From NCBI GenBank assembly GCA_019930625.1, contig CP082844.1, forward strand, positions 3,410,001 through 3,474,000: DNA of 64,000 nt. Direction: 5' to 3'. The stretch is from Nocardia asteroides. Its GTDB lineage: Bacteria; Actinomycetota; Actinomycetes; Mycobacteriales; Mycobacteriaceae. Below, piece by piece: positions 52,256 through 61,072 of the stretch (position 1 is the first letter of the stretch; every line of letters starts with the position of its first letter). Under the pieces are notes generated by a model. The model saw only the letters and a list, made by a program, of their open reading frames with translations. It was not told where the DNA came from and did not search any database. Made by a program: the position numbers and the translations under genes.

Positions 52256-52876
52256 ATGCGCACGAACGCGAACACGAACCTGCGGGAGGAGCAGAAACAG
52301 CAGACCAGGGCCCGCTTGATGGCGGCGGCCAAGGAGCTGTTCGCCGCCCGGGGTTACGCGTCCGTGCGGGTGGACGACATCGCCGCCGCGGTCGGCTGTA
52401 GTCGCGCCACGTTCTACCTGCACTTCGCGGGCAAGTTGGAGATCCTGCGTGCGATCGCCGAGCAGGGCACCGCGCCCACCGCGCTGCACTTCTATCAGGA
52501 CCTCGACCGGGTGCTCGAGACCGGTTCGCGCGCCGAGTTCGCCGACTGGATGACCCGCGCGATCGAGTGGTTCCACGAGTACAAGGACCTGTTGCCCGCC
52601 TGGGACGAGGCGACCGCGCTGGAACCGGAGTTTCGCGAGATCGCCCGCGCCGGCATCCTCGCCCTGCCCAACGCGATGACCGCCTACCTCGCCGGTTGGC
52701 CGGCCGAGCGGCGGGACGAAGCGCGGTTGCGGGTGGAACTTCTCGTCGCGCAACTGGAACGGTTCTTCACCCGATGGGCGATGCAGGGCACCATCGACGT
52801 CTCGGCGGAGCAGGCTGTCGAGGTGCTCACCGACATCTGGTTCCCAGCGCTGCGTGCGCCCGCCGCGGCGAGCTGA
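52256..52876 (+). CDS. TetR/AcrR family regulator of the catabolic operon
   Basis: 206 residues. The helix-turn-helix reads TRARLMAAAKELFAARGYAS, DDIAAAVGCSRATFYLHFAG. The C-terminal ligand domain is helical and rich in aromatic residues (WFHEYKDLLPAWDE). It is divergent from the six-gene catabolic operon, with a strong dyad between them, so it is most likely its repressor, released by a pathway substrate. Confidence 0.93.
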   Translation: MRTNANTNLREEQKQQTRARLMAAAKELFAARGYASVRVDDIAAAVGCSRATFYLHFAGKLEILRAIAEQGTAPTALHFYQDLDRVLETGSRAEFADWMTRAIEWFHEYKDLLPAWDEATALEPEFREIARAGILALPNAMTAYLAGWPAERRDEARLRVELLVAQLERFFTRWAMQGTIDVSAEQAVEVLTDIWFPALRAPAAAS

Positions 52877-53782
52877 CTACTCGTCGGGCCGGTCGGAGCC
52901 GCGCAGGCACAGCGTGATTCCCCGCTGCGCCCACCCGACCGCGCTGGCGCCTTCCGCGTCGCGTGGGCAAGCGGCGGCGTCCGGGGTGTAGGGCAGGACG
53001 GCGTTCACCCGGACGATCTTCTTGCCGACCCGGGCGCAGTCCACCTTGCTCGGCACGTGCCAGTCGGTGACGTCGTAGCAGGTACCGGCCTGCCAGTCGG
53101 GAGCAAGGCACAAGCGGAACCGCTCGTATCCGGCGGCATCGGCGCCCCGGTGCTCGCGCTCCACTCGCGGGTCGGTGCAGGTGCCGGTCTGTAGCACGCG
53201 GAAGTTGGCAGGCAATGTCTCGCAGGGGACGGGGGCCAGGTCGACCGTGTCGTGCCCGGACGCCCGCGAAGCGGATATCGCCACGCACTCGCCCGGACGG
53301 GCTTCGGCCAGCGGATCGGATGCGGCCGCCCGGGTGGCGTCCTCCGCCGCCACCGGAACGATGAGAACCAGGCAGGAGATGCCACCGAGTACCGCAACGA
53401 CACCTGCCGCGGCGCCGACGAGGAACGGTACGTCGCGCTGGTTCGCCCGTGGGGAGGGTGGAGGCGACGACCTCGTCGGCGCGGTGTTCGCCGTTTCCCC
53501 CTCAGGCGCCGACCGCTCGATGAACGATGGTTCCCGCCGGGGTGGACTCGTCGCCGAGGAGTGTGGCGGCTCCTCGAGCGGCGGCCGAGCTTCCCGTGCG
53601 GGGCGCACCGGCTCGCCGTAGCGGTTCCGGGCGTCGAAATGCGATCCCGGCCCGCGGGTTCCGGCGATCATCGCGATCACGATCACACCGGCGGCGAGCA
53701 CGGTGACCGCGACCGCGCCGAAGAGCAGATCGGTGTGTAGTGGTGCGGCGGCGAGCACCGCCGAATGCCGCGCATGGGTCAT
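52877..53782 (-). CDS. LppU-like membrane-anchored protein
   Basis: 301 residues. Two hydrophobic segments (LLFGAVAVTVLAAGVIVIAM near the start and VPFLVGAAAGVVAVLGGISC near 120-140) frame a proline-rich cytoplasmic linker; the outer part (150-301) has six or more cysteines in a LppU/SCO3897-like arrangement (RPGECVAIS, APVPCETLP, GTCTDPRV, RLCLAPDW, GTCYDVTDW). Such proteins are exported to the actinobacterial surface; their job is unknown. It converges with the TetR gene. Confidence 0.7.
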   Translation of the reverse strand: MTHARHSAVLAAAPLHTDLLFGAVAVTVLAAGVIVIAMIAGTRGPGSHFDARNRYGEPVRPAREARPPLEEPPHSSATSPPRREPSFIERSAPEGETANTAPTRSSPPPSPRANQRDVPFLVGAAAGVVAVLGGISCLVLIVPVAAEDATRAAASDPLAEARPGECVAISASRASGHDTVDLAPVPCETLPANFRVLQTGTCTDPRVEREHRGADAAGYERFRLCLAPDWQAGTCYDVTDWHVPSKVDCARVGKKIVRVNAVLPYTPDAAACPRDAEGASAVGWAQRGITLCLRGSDRPDE

Positions 53783-54079
53783 CTGGCCCCCCTGGTCGCC
53801 CCGTTCCAGATACCGGTTCGGGGCGGACCGCTGCGGGTCGGCGCCGGAACACCGGTGCTGGCAAACCGATTCGCCGGAATCAGATCATGTGACACGCGCG
53901 AGTGTCAAAGCGAGCGGGAGGGGCGCCGCTCGCGGGTGGGCGGCGAGTGTTGCCAAATATTCGCTGATAGCCCGGGCCGCGCCGTCCGCCGACCCGATTC
54001 GACGGTGGCCGCAGAATCTGTCGGCGGCGTGGGGCATCATCTGTGCACGCAGCCAACCACGAAATCGCTCGGAGTCACC

Positions 54080-54835
54080 ATGCCCTCCCCACGAACCAAG
54101 CCGCAGCCCTTGTCGGACAGCGAGATTCAACAGATCGCCGCGGACCTCGCCGGTGGCCGACCGCCCATGGTGTGGTTCACCGCCGCCGCGGTCGGCGTTC
54201 CGGAGGGGCGCTCGGGCAAGGTGATCGCGCTCGGCGACCCGGCCGACGGTGACTTCTTGCAGGTCCGCCCGACCGGATCGAAGGATGTGCTGTCCTTCTC
54301 TCCCACCGAGGTCACCTTGACCAAGCCGCCCCGAGGGGCCGCGGGCCCCACCACCGGGCCGAAGTCGACAACAAGGAAGGAATCCCCTGTGACCCAGTCG
54401 CCGTCCACGACGAGCACCGCGACCCAGCCCGTCGAGGCGAGCGCCCCCGCACCGCAGGCAACGCCGAAGCCGGTGGAGGCCCCGGCGAGCCGCGCCGACA
54501 GTGCGGGGAAGCCGGCCCCCGCGGCTGCCGCGGCCAAACCCGCCAAGGCGGCCGCCGCGCGCAAGGCCAAAGCGCCCGAGGTCACCGTGACGCTGACCGG
54601 CACCGCCGACGGCGAGTGGTCCATCGACGTGGTCAGCGGTAAGAAGCGCACCCTGCGCAGCCTTCCGGTCGCCGGTTCCGCGGTCGCGCAGGCGGCGAAG
54701 ATCCTGCATCCGGAGGTCGCCGAGGTGGTCGCGGGGGTCTTGGAGGCCTTGCGCGGGGTGCAGGAGGCCAAGGTGCAGCAGTTACAGGCCGAGCTCGAGG
54801 AGGCCAAGCGCCTGCTCGACGAGCTCAGCGACTGA
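54080..54835 (+). CDS. DUF6319 family protein
   Basis: 251 residues from ATG 54080 (GGAG ahead). The first 85 residues form a small beta-rich domain (PPMVWFTAAAVGVPEG, GDFLQVRPTGSKDVLSF); an Ala/Pro/Lys-rich linker with basic patches follows (KPAKAAAARKAKAPE); the end is another compact region and a coiled coil (VQEAKVQQLQAELEEAKRLL). The Ala/Lys linker resembles those of actinobacterial DNA-binding proteins. Function unknown. An internal GTG near 54390 could start a shorter form. Confidence 0.7.
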   Translation: MPSPRTKPQPLSDSEIQQIAADLAGGRPPMVWFTAAAVGVPEGRSGKVIALGDPADGDFLQVRPTGSKDVLSFSPTEVTLTKPPRGAAGPTTGPKSTTRKESPVTQSPSTTSTATQPVEASAPAPQATPKPVEAPASRADSAGKPAPAAAAAKPAKAAAARKAKAPEVTVTLTGTADGEWSIDVVSGKKRTLRSLPVAGSAVAQAAKILHPEVAEVVAGVLEALRGVQEAKVQQLQAELEEAKRLLDELSD

Positions 54836-54836
54836 G

Positions 54837-56369
54837 TCACACCGCCGGACTGGTGGATCGAGTGGCCGTGCGCCAGATGCGGCGCTCGGTGTCGGTGGGC
54901 GCGCGCCGCACGTCGTCGTGGAACGCGTAGCCCATCGAGTACTGCTTCGCGTGGTACATGGCCGCGTCCGCATCCCGGAGCAGGCTGTGGACGTCGGTGT
55001 GCGCGCCGCGCGGACCGACGCACGCGACGCCGACGCTCGCGGTGATCGGGATCTCGCCCGCGCTCAGCCCGAACGGCCGCACGAACGCGCCGAGCAGACG
55101 CTCGGCGAGCACGGCTGCCTCCGGACGGGCGAGCGGGGAGAGCACGACGAATTCGTCGCCGCCGTAGCGAGTCACCACGTCGTCGCGGCGCACCACCCGC
55201 CGGATCCTGGCCGCCGCCGTGGCGATCAGTTCGTCGCCGACGGCGTGCCCGTAGCTGTCGTTGACCCGCTTGAATCCGTCGAGGTCGATGAACAGCAGGC
55301 AGATCGGTTGCTCGGCCCACTGTTCCCCGTGCTGCCGCAGGGCGCGCAGCAGCGCGGCGCGGTTCAGCAGTCCGGTGAGCATGTCGTGGTCGGCCTGGTA
55401 TTGCGCGCGCCGCTCGCTGCGGGCGCTGCGCACGATCGCGCGTTCACTGCGCACCAGCATGCCGATCAGCAGCAGCGCGAACAGCGACGACACCACCACG
55501 CGATCGAGCGGGTGGAGACTGGACCCCACGACCGGCACCAGCGAGGCCACGATCAGCGCGATCGCGATGAGGCTGGCGCGTTGTCTGGAGTGGTGCGGGT
55601 GGATGCGCCGCGGCGTGCCGAGGGTGGCCATGGTGGGGTGCAGCGCCGCGACGCCCACGGTGGCGTAGGCGGCGAGCAGGGGAGCCAGCAGCATCTCGCG
55701 CCCGAGCGCGGTCGCGCCCGCGGTCTCCAGGCTGTAGCCCAGGTCGCCGAGCAGCAGTGCGACCAGTCCGGCGTGCAGCAGCCAGAGCGAGGTCTCCGCG
55801 CGCGTCGAGGTGGCCATCGAGTGCGCGACCAAGGTCAGCAGCGCCGCGTCGAGCACCGGGTAGGTCGCCGCGACCAGTACGTCCAAGCCGGTCTGGGTCG
55901 ACTGCAGGATCGGTGAGATGAGGAAGGTCCAGGAGGCCAGCAGCGCGCCGAGGCCGATGAGGGCCGAGTCCAGCAGCAGGTCGTAGTCGCCGTGCACTTG
56001 GCGCGGCCACAACCAGATCAGCGCCGCGATCCCGACGCCGAGATAACCGAGCAGGGTGAACGCGTCGTCGAGCGGATGGACCGCGTGGTCGCCGACGTCA
56101 CGCAGCGTGGTGCCGGAGGCGAACAGCACCGCCGAACCGGACAGCAGATACCACGGCAGCGGATGAGCCGGCTGGTGCGTGCGCACTCCGACGGCGATCA
56201 TGGCGAGCGTCTCGCCGACGATGATCGCCATCGTCACGAGCGCCGCCACCTGTGAGTCGAGCGACAGATGGACCGCGATCGCGGCCCCGCTTCCCCCCAG
56301 AAGCACCGCGTACCAGCCGAACCCGAGACTGCGCCGACAGCTGGCCTGTGGCTGTTCACTGGGTGTCAT
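54837..56369 (-). CDS. Membrane diguanylate cyclase (GGDEF domain)
   Basis: 510 residues. About eight to nine membrane helices (1-310) precede a GGDEF domain starting at DHDMLTGLLNRAALL. The active loop is intact (RYGGDEFVVL), and RRDD five residues before it forms a product-inhibition I-site (R-x-x-D). It should make c-di-GMP in response to a membrane or extracellular cue. Its ATG overlaps the stop of the GNAT-like gene by one base (TGATG), so it belongs to the arginine decarboxylase operon. Confidence 0.92.
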   Translation of the reverse strand: MTPSEQPQASCRRSLGFGWYAVLLGGSGAAIAVHLSLDSQVAALVTMAIIVGETLAMIAVGVRTHQPAHPLPWYLLSGSAVLFASGTTLRDVGDHAVHPLDDAFTLLGYLGVGIAALIWLWPRQVHGDYDLLLDSALIGLGALLASWTFLISPILQSTQTGLDVLVAATYPVLDAALLTLVAHSMATSTRAETSLWLLHAGLVALLLGDLGYSLETAGATALGREMLLAPLLAAYATVGVAALHPTMATLGTPRRIHPHHSRQRASLIAIALIVASLVPVVGSSLHPLDRVVVSSLFALLLIGMLVRSERAIVRSARSERRAQYQADHDMLTGLLNRAALLRALRQHGEQWAEQPICLLFIDLDGFKRVNDSYGHAVGDELIATAAARIRRVVRRDDVVTRYGGDEFVVLSPLARPEAAVLAERLLGAFVRPFGLSAGEIPITASVGVACVGPRGAHTDVHSLLRDADAAMYHAKQYSMGYAFHDDVRRAPTDTERRIWRTATRSTSPAV

Positions 56370-56935
56370 CAGCCCCCCTTGGTCGCTCCGTCCCCGGTGA
56401 ACCGGGCCGCGTAGTAGATCTGTGAATCTTCCACCGCGACTTCGACGTTCGCCTGTTCGTCCAGCACCGCCCGAATGCTGTCGGCGAACGAGAACCGAGT
56501 GTTGTTGTACGAGCAGATGTCCCAACCGACCGCCGCACGCTCGCCAACCAAAACCTGGACAACTGATTTGATCATGGCATGGAAGGCCGCCCCTTGGCGG
56601 GCACTTGGCGCAACAAGGGTGAAACCCGCGTAGTAGATCGCGTCGCGTGCCGCGTGTTCGGGGTAACGGGCCGCGAAATAGTCCGGACTGATCCACGGCA
56701 CGGTGTCCAGGTGCCTGGTCAGCGTGGTCACGCCGATCGGCTCCCCATCCGCGTGCGCCACGTACTTCTGCACGCGGGGGTCCACCATCTCCTCCCGGAA
56801 CTCCTCGGGACGCAGCACCTGCCGTGCGATGGCCTTCGCGCGCAACGGGCCGAACGCCTCCTCGTAGAGGCGGTGGAAGATCTCGATCCGTTCCTCCGGA
56901 ATCGTCGTCTCGACGGTCACGGAGATCTCGCTCAT
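56369..56935 (-). CDS. GNAT-like acetyltransferase
   Basis: 188 residues from ATG 56935, overlapping the decarboxylase stop by four bases. A central stretch VAHADGEPIGVTTLTRHLDT and AIYYAGFTLVAPSARQGAAF resemble the strands and acetyl-CoA loop of GNAT enzymes, though the canonical Q/R-x-x-G-x-G/A is only partly kept. Given its operon, agmatine or another polyamine is a possible substrate; this is inference. Confidence 0.6.
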   Translation of the reverse strand: MSEISVTVETTIPEERIEIFHRLYEEAFGPLRAKAIARQVLRPEEFREEMVDPRVQKYVAHADGEPIGVTTLTRHLDTVPWISPDYFAARYPEHAARDAIYYAGFTLVAPSARQGAAFHAMIKSVVQVLVGERAAVGWDICSYNNTRFSFADSIRAVLDEQANVEVAVEDSQIYYAARFTGDGATKGG

Positions 56936-57501
56936 CGCGGACCCCACGGAATAGTGTGGTAGGCGGCCAGGACCAGCGCGCAGACCGGGTCGCCGTCGGA
57001 GGCGGCATCCACGGTGCACAGCTGGACCGGGCCGAAGCCACCGCCGCGGCGGCGCGTCATGTCCGCCATGCTGGCCCGGATCAGCGCGGTCACCTCTGCG
57101 CTGGTCTCGGCCTCGTGCTCCACGAAAAGCCCGGCGCCGGAGCCGTCGTCGCGCAGCGCCCAGCCGATGCCCGCCGCGGCGGTCGAGCCGCGCCCGTACG
57201 CGTGCCGCACGGCGTAAACGCAGTAGAGGCGATCACCCCACGGGATCGGCTTGCGCACCCGGCCGATGCGTTCGACGGTGGCGCGCGGCGGAATGACCGA
57301 CGACAACCGGATGAGGTTGGCCTCACCCACGCCGAGATCGCGCAGCGCCGCGTCGAACGCCGCCATGGCGGTCGGTCCGACGCCGGTCGCCGCGCCGAGC
57401 TCGATCGTCAGCGGTGCCGGGTGCGCCCGGTCCAGCGGCGGCCGCAGCCGATCCGGGCGAGGCCGCGCGCGAAGGTCGCCGCGTGAGGTGTCGTGAACCA
57501 T
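56932..57501 (-). CDS. Pyruvoyl-dependent arginine decarboxylase-like protein
   Basis: 189 residues from ATG 57501 with GAGGG ahead. NLIRLSSVIPPRATV matches the self-cleavage region of PvlArgDC (the Methanocaldococcus enzyme cuts between the two serines to form the pyruvoyl group), and AYGRGSTAAAGIGWAL and the GLFVEHEAE strand fit the rest of the fold. A 25-residue Arg/Pro-rich extension precedes the core. It would convert arginine to agmatine. It is the first gene of the operon with the GNAT-like protein and the diguanylate cyclase. Confidence 0.82.
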   Translation of the reverse strand: MVHDTSRGDLRARPRPDRLRPPLDRAHPAPLTIELGAATGVGPTAMAAFDAALRDLGVGEANLIRLSSVIPPRATVERIGRVRKPIPWGDRLYCVYAVRHAYGRGSTAAAGIGWALRDDGSGAGLFVEHEAETSAEVTALIRASMADMTRRRGGGFGPVQLCTVDAASDGDPVCALVLAAYHTIPWGPR

Positions 57502-57671
57502 GCTGCCCTCCCGATTCGACGCGGCCACAGGATTTGCAGGCCGAACTTTGCGTCGAATTCGACTGTGCGTCACGAAGGCCGATCGCGCACCCGAGCGCGC
57601 CGAAAACACAGCTCGGGCGGCGTGTCTCGTAACCTGACACGACCGAGGAAGAACAGCGAGGGGAACCGAGT

Positions 57672-58790
57672 TTGCGGACATGGGTGGCGCCGGGGCGGGT
57701 CAACATCATCGGTGAGCACACCGACTACAACGAGGGCTACGTGCTGCCGATCGCACTACCGCTGGTGGTGCGGTGCACGGCGGCGGCGCGCACCGACGGG
57801 CGGGTGTGGGTCGGCTCGCGGCAGCGGGACGAGCCGGTGCTCGCGGCGGTGCCCGACCTGGCGGGTCAGCGGGAGCTGGTGGCCGGATGGGCGCGCTATC
57901 CGCTCGGGGTGGTCGCCGAGTTCACCCGGCGCGGGCACCGGATCCCCGGCGTGGATCTCGACCTCGACGGTGCGGTGCCGATCGGGGCGGGGCTGTCGTC
58001 CTCGGCAGCCCTGTCCTGCGCGGTGGCCGTCGCGCTGCGTGACCTGTTCGCACCCGAGCTCTCGGACCGGGCATTGATCGACATCGCCCGCGCCGCCGAG
58101 AACGATTACGTCGGCGCCCCCACCGGCTTACTCGACCAGTCGGCCGCGATGCTGTGCACGGCCGGGCACGCGCTGTTGCTGGACGTGCGAGCATTCGCCG
58201 CCGACACCACCGCGCCGCGCGGGCACGAGCAGATCCCGTTCGACCTGGGCGGCTTCGGACTCGAACTGCTGGTGATCGATACCGGGCAGCCGCACGAACT
58301 GGTCGACGGCGGCTACGCCGAGCGTCGCGCACAGTGCGCGGCGGCGGCCGCGGCGCTCGGCGTCACCACCTTGCGCGACGTGGCGTCCGCGGCGGACGCC
58401 GACCGGATCGCCGACTACGTGCTGCGCCGACGGGCTCGGCACGTCGTGACCGAGAACGCCAGGGTGCTCACGGTTGCCGAGAAATTGCGGAAGGGAGTAG
58501 ACCCCCGGGGCATCGGCCCGATACTGACCGCGGGGCACGCCTCGCTGCGCGACGACTTCGAGGTGTCCACTCCGGCCCTGGACGCGGCGGTCGACGCGGC
58601 GCTGGCGGCGGGGGCGCACGGCGCGCGCATGGTCGGCGGCGGCTTCGGCGGAAGCGCCATCGCGCTGGTCGATCACGACCGCGCCGCGGCGGTGGCGCGG
58701 GCGGTGGCACGGCGTTTCGCCGCATCGGATCTTCCCGCTCCGCGCACGTTCGTGGTGGTTCCCGCCGCGGGAGCCCACCGAATCGGCTGA
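57672..58790 (+). CDS. galK: Galactokinase
   Basis: 372 residues from a TTG preceded by GAGGGGAA. GHMP kinase motifs are complete: APGRVNIIGEHTDYNEGYVL at the start (sugar site), PIGAGLSSSAALSCA (ATP loop) and GGGFGGSAIAL at the end. The N-terminus begins close to the sugar motif, as in the mycobacterial enzyme. It makes galactose 1-phosphate. The symporter gene downstream may supply the sugar. Galactose uridylyltransferase is not in the window. Confidence 0.93.
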   Translation: MRTWVAPGRVNIIGEHTDYNEGYVLPIALPLVVRCTAAARTDGRVWVGSRQRDEPVLAAVPDLAGQRELVAGWARYPLGVVAEFTRRGHRIPGVDLDLDGAVPIGAGLSSSAALSCAVAVALRDLFAPELSDRALIDIARAAENDYVGAPTGLLDQSAAMLCTAGHALLLDVRAFAADTTAPRGHEQIPFDLGGFGLELLVIDTGQPHELVDGGYAERRAQCAAAAAALGVTTLRDVASAADADRIADYVLRRRARHVVTENARVLTVAEKLRKGVDPRGIGPILTAGHASLRDDFEVSTPALDAAVDAALAAGAHGARMVGGGFGGSAIALVDHDRAAAVARAVARRFAASDLPAPRTFVVVPAAGAHRIG

Positions 58791-58981
58791 GCGACCGTCC
58801 AGAATTTGTGCGCGAATGTGCCACGCCGGTCGGGCATGATCACGCACAGTAGGTGTCAGCCGACACCATTCGGCGGGGCGACGAGAGGTCGCGCGCACCG
58901 GGCAGGACCGGCACGACGCACGACCTTCCCGCGACGAACGATCTCGCTCGACGCCCCGGTTTCACCGCCAGGAGGAACGCT

Positions 58982-60751
58982 GTGCCGCTCGCCGATCCAC
59001 CCGTTCTCGCTGCCGCGCCGATCGCGTCCGACCTGCACCTGGTCGCCTCGCCCCCGCACCTGCAGGCCGCCGAGACGCTACGCCTGGACGCGCAGCCGGT
59101 CGACTACGCGCTGGTGGCACTGTATTTCGTGTTCGTGCTCGGCATCGGCCTGCTGGCCAGGCAGCGAGTGTCCTCCAGCATCGACTTCTTCCTGTCCGGG
59201 CGCTCGCTTCCCGCTTGGGTGACCGGTCTGGCGTTCATTTCGGCCAACCTCGGCGCCGTCGAGATCATGGGCATGTCCGCCAACGGCGCGGAGTACGGGT
59301 TCCCGACCTTCCACTACTTCTGGATCGGCGCGATACCGGCCATGCTGTTCCTCGGCGTGGTGATGATGCCGTTCTACTACGGCTCCAAAGTGCGCAGCGT
59401 GCCGGAGTTCATGCGCAGGCGTTTCGGCACAGGCGCCCACCTGGTGAACGCGCTGAGTTTCGCCGTAGCTCAGATCCTCATCGCCGGGGTCAACCTGTAT
59501 CTGCTCGGGTCCATCCTGAACGTGCTGCTGGGCTGGCCGCTGTGGGTGTCGGTGATCGTGGCCGCCGTGATCGTGCTCTCCTACATCACCCTCGGCGGTC
59601 TGTCGGCCGCGATCTACAACGAGGTGCTCCAATTCTTCGTCATCGTGGCCGCGCTGCTGCCGCTCACCCTGGTCGGCCTGCACAAGGTCGGCGGCTGGGA
59701 GGGGCTGCAGGACAAGGTCGGCGCGTCACCGGGCGGCGCGGAACAATTGGAGTCCTGGGCGGGCAACGCGCTCAGCGGGTTCGCCAACGACTTCCTCTCG
59801 ATCCTCGGCATCGTGTTCGGACTGGGTTTCGTGCTCTCGTTCGGGTACTGGACCACGAACTTCGTCGAAGTGCAGCGCGCGATGGCGACGCACTCCATCT
59901 CGGCGGCGCGGCGCACGCCGATCATCGGCGCCTACCCGAAGATGTTCATCCCGCTGATCGTGGTGATCCCGGGCATGATCAGCGCCGTCCTGGTGCCGCA
60001 GATGGCGGAGTACAAGGCGGCGGTCACCGCGAATCCCGACGTGGACAGCGACACCACCTACAACCAGGCGCTGCTGTACCTGATGAAGGACGTGCTGCCC
60101 AACGGCCTGCTCGGCGTGGGGCTCGCCGGCCTGCTCGCGGCGTTCATGGCGGGCATGGCGGCCAACATCTCCGCGTTCAACACGGTGTTCAGCTACGACC
60201 TGTGGCAGCAGTACGTGCGCCGCGACCGCCCGGACGGCTACTACCTCGGCGTGGGCAGGCTGGCCACCGTCGGGGCGACCGTAGCCGCGATCTTCACCGC
60301 GTTCATCGCCTCCGGGTTCAGCAACATGATGGACTACCTGCAAACGCTGTTCAGCTTCTTCAACGCGCCGCTGTTCGCCACCTTCATCCTCGGCATGTTC
60401 TGGAAACGGATGACACCGACAGCGGGCTGGATGGGCCTGGTCTGCGGAACCGCTTCGGCGATCGCGGTCTTCATCCTGCACGAGATGAAGGTGTTCGAGT
60501 TGTCCGGCCAAGGCGCGAGTTTCGTGGCCGCCGGTGTCGCGTTCGTGGTCGACATCGTGGTCAGCGTCGCCGTCACCCAGGTGACGCAGCCGAAACCCGC
60601 GTCGGAACTGGTCGGGCTGGTGTACTCGGAGACCCCGAAGGAGATCCGCACCGACCCAGAGGCCGGTTCGCTGCCTTGGTACCAGCGCCCGGTCCTGCTC
60701 GCGGGCATCGCGCTCGTGCTCGTGATCGCGCTCAACATTCTCGTCGGATAG
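58982..60751 (+). CDS. Sodium:solute symporter (SSS family, SGLT-like)
   Basis: 589 residues from GTG 58982 with AGGAGG ahead; a longer frame start upstream lacks a ribosome site. About 14 membrane helices are seen. The family motif is clear: FFLSGRSLPAWVTGLAFISANLGAVEIMGMSANGAEYG split along the first helices, and GLAGLLAAFMAGMAANISAFNTV in the middle. It resembles the sodium/galactose transporters (vSGLT). Following galK, galactose or a related sugar is the likely substrate. Confidence 0.9.
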   Translation: MPLADPPVLAAAPIASDLHLVASPPHLQAAETLRLDAQPVDYALVALYFVFVLGIGLLARQRVSSSIDFFLSGRSLPAWVTGLAFISANLGAVEIMGMSANGAEYGFPTFHYFWIGAIPAMLFLGVVMMPFYYGSKVRSVPEFMRRRFGTGAHLVNALSFAVAQILIAGVNLYLLGSILNVLLGWPLWVSVIVAAVIVLSYITLGGLSAAIYNEVLQFFVIVAALLPLTLVGLHKVGGWEGLQDKVGASPGGAEQLESWAGNALSGFANDFLSILGIVFGLGFVLSFGYWTTNFVEVQRAMATHSISAARRTPIIGAYPKMFIPLIVVIPGMISAVLVPQMAEYKAAVTANPDVDSDTTYNQALLYLMKDVLPNGLLGVGLAGLLAAFMAGMAANISAFNTVFSYDLWQQYVRRDRPDGYYLGVGRLATVGATVAAIFTAFIASGFSNMMDYLQTLFSFFNAPLFATFILGMFWKRMTPTAGWMGLVCGTASAIAVFILHEMKVFELSGQGASFVAAGVAFVVDIVVSVAVTQVTQPKPASELVGLVYSETPKEIRTDPEAGSLPWYQRPVLLAGIALVLVIALNILVG

Positions 60752-60762
60752 GGAGCCCCGCA

Positions 60763-61020
60763 ATGCTTTTCGATATCCGTACCATCGTCGGCGCGTTGCT
60801 CGGCTGCTACGCGATCGTTCTCGTCGTCACGAGCCTGGTGGACGACACCGCGGCCCAGCAGGCCAAGACCGGCGGCGTCGAGGTGAATCTGTGGGCCGGG
60901 CTCGGTATGGGCGCCGTCGCCGCGGCCTTCGTGGCCTGGGCGCTGCTGCGCCCGGTCCAGGTGCCGCCCGAACCGCACACCCCCGCGGACGAGAGCGCCG
61001 CTGGCGAGGACTCGGCCTGA
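60763..61020 (+). CDS. Small membrane protein after the symporter
   Basis: 85 residues, ATG preceded by GGGAG. Two hydrophobic segments (RTIVGALLGCYAIVLVVTSL and GLGMGAVAAAFVAWALL) and an acidic tail. Such small genes often follow SSS transporters in actinobacteria and may assist the transporter. A strong terminator follows directly. Confidence 0.75.
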   Translation: MLFDIRTIVGALLGCYAIVLVVTSLVDDTAAQQAKTGGVEVNLWAGLGMGAVAAAFVAWALLRPVQVPPEPHTPADESAAGEDSA

Positions 61021-61027
61021 GCGACGA

Positions 61028-61056
61028 CGGAGCCCCCGGGCAAGCCGGGGGCTCCG
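61028..61056. terminator. Bidirectional hairpin terminator
   Basis: CGGAGCCCCCGG (61028-61039) and CCGGGGGCTCCG (61045-61056) are perfect arms around five bases, at the end of the symporter operon and facing the SRPBCC gene. Confidence 0.85.
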
Positions 61057-61072
61057 TGGCTGGTCGGACGGA

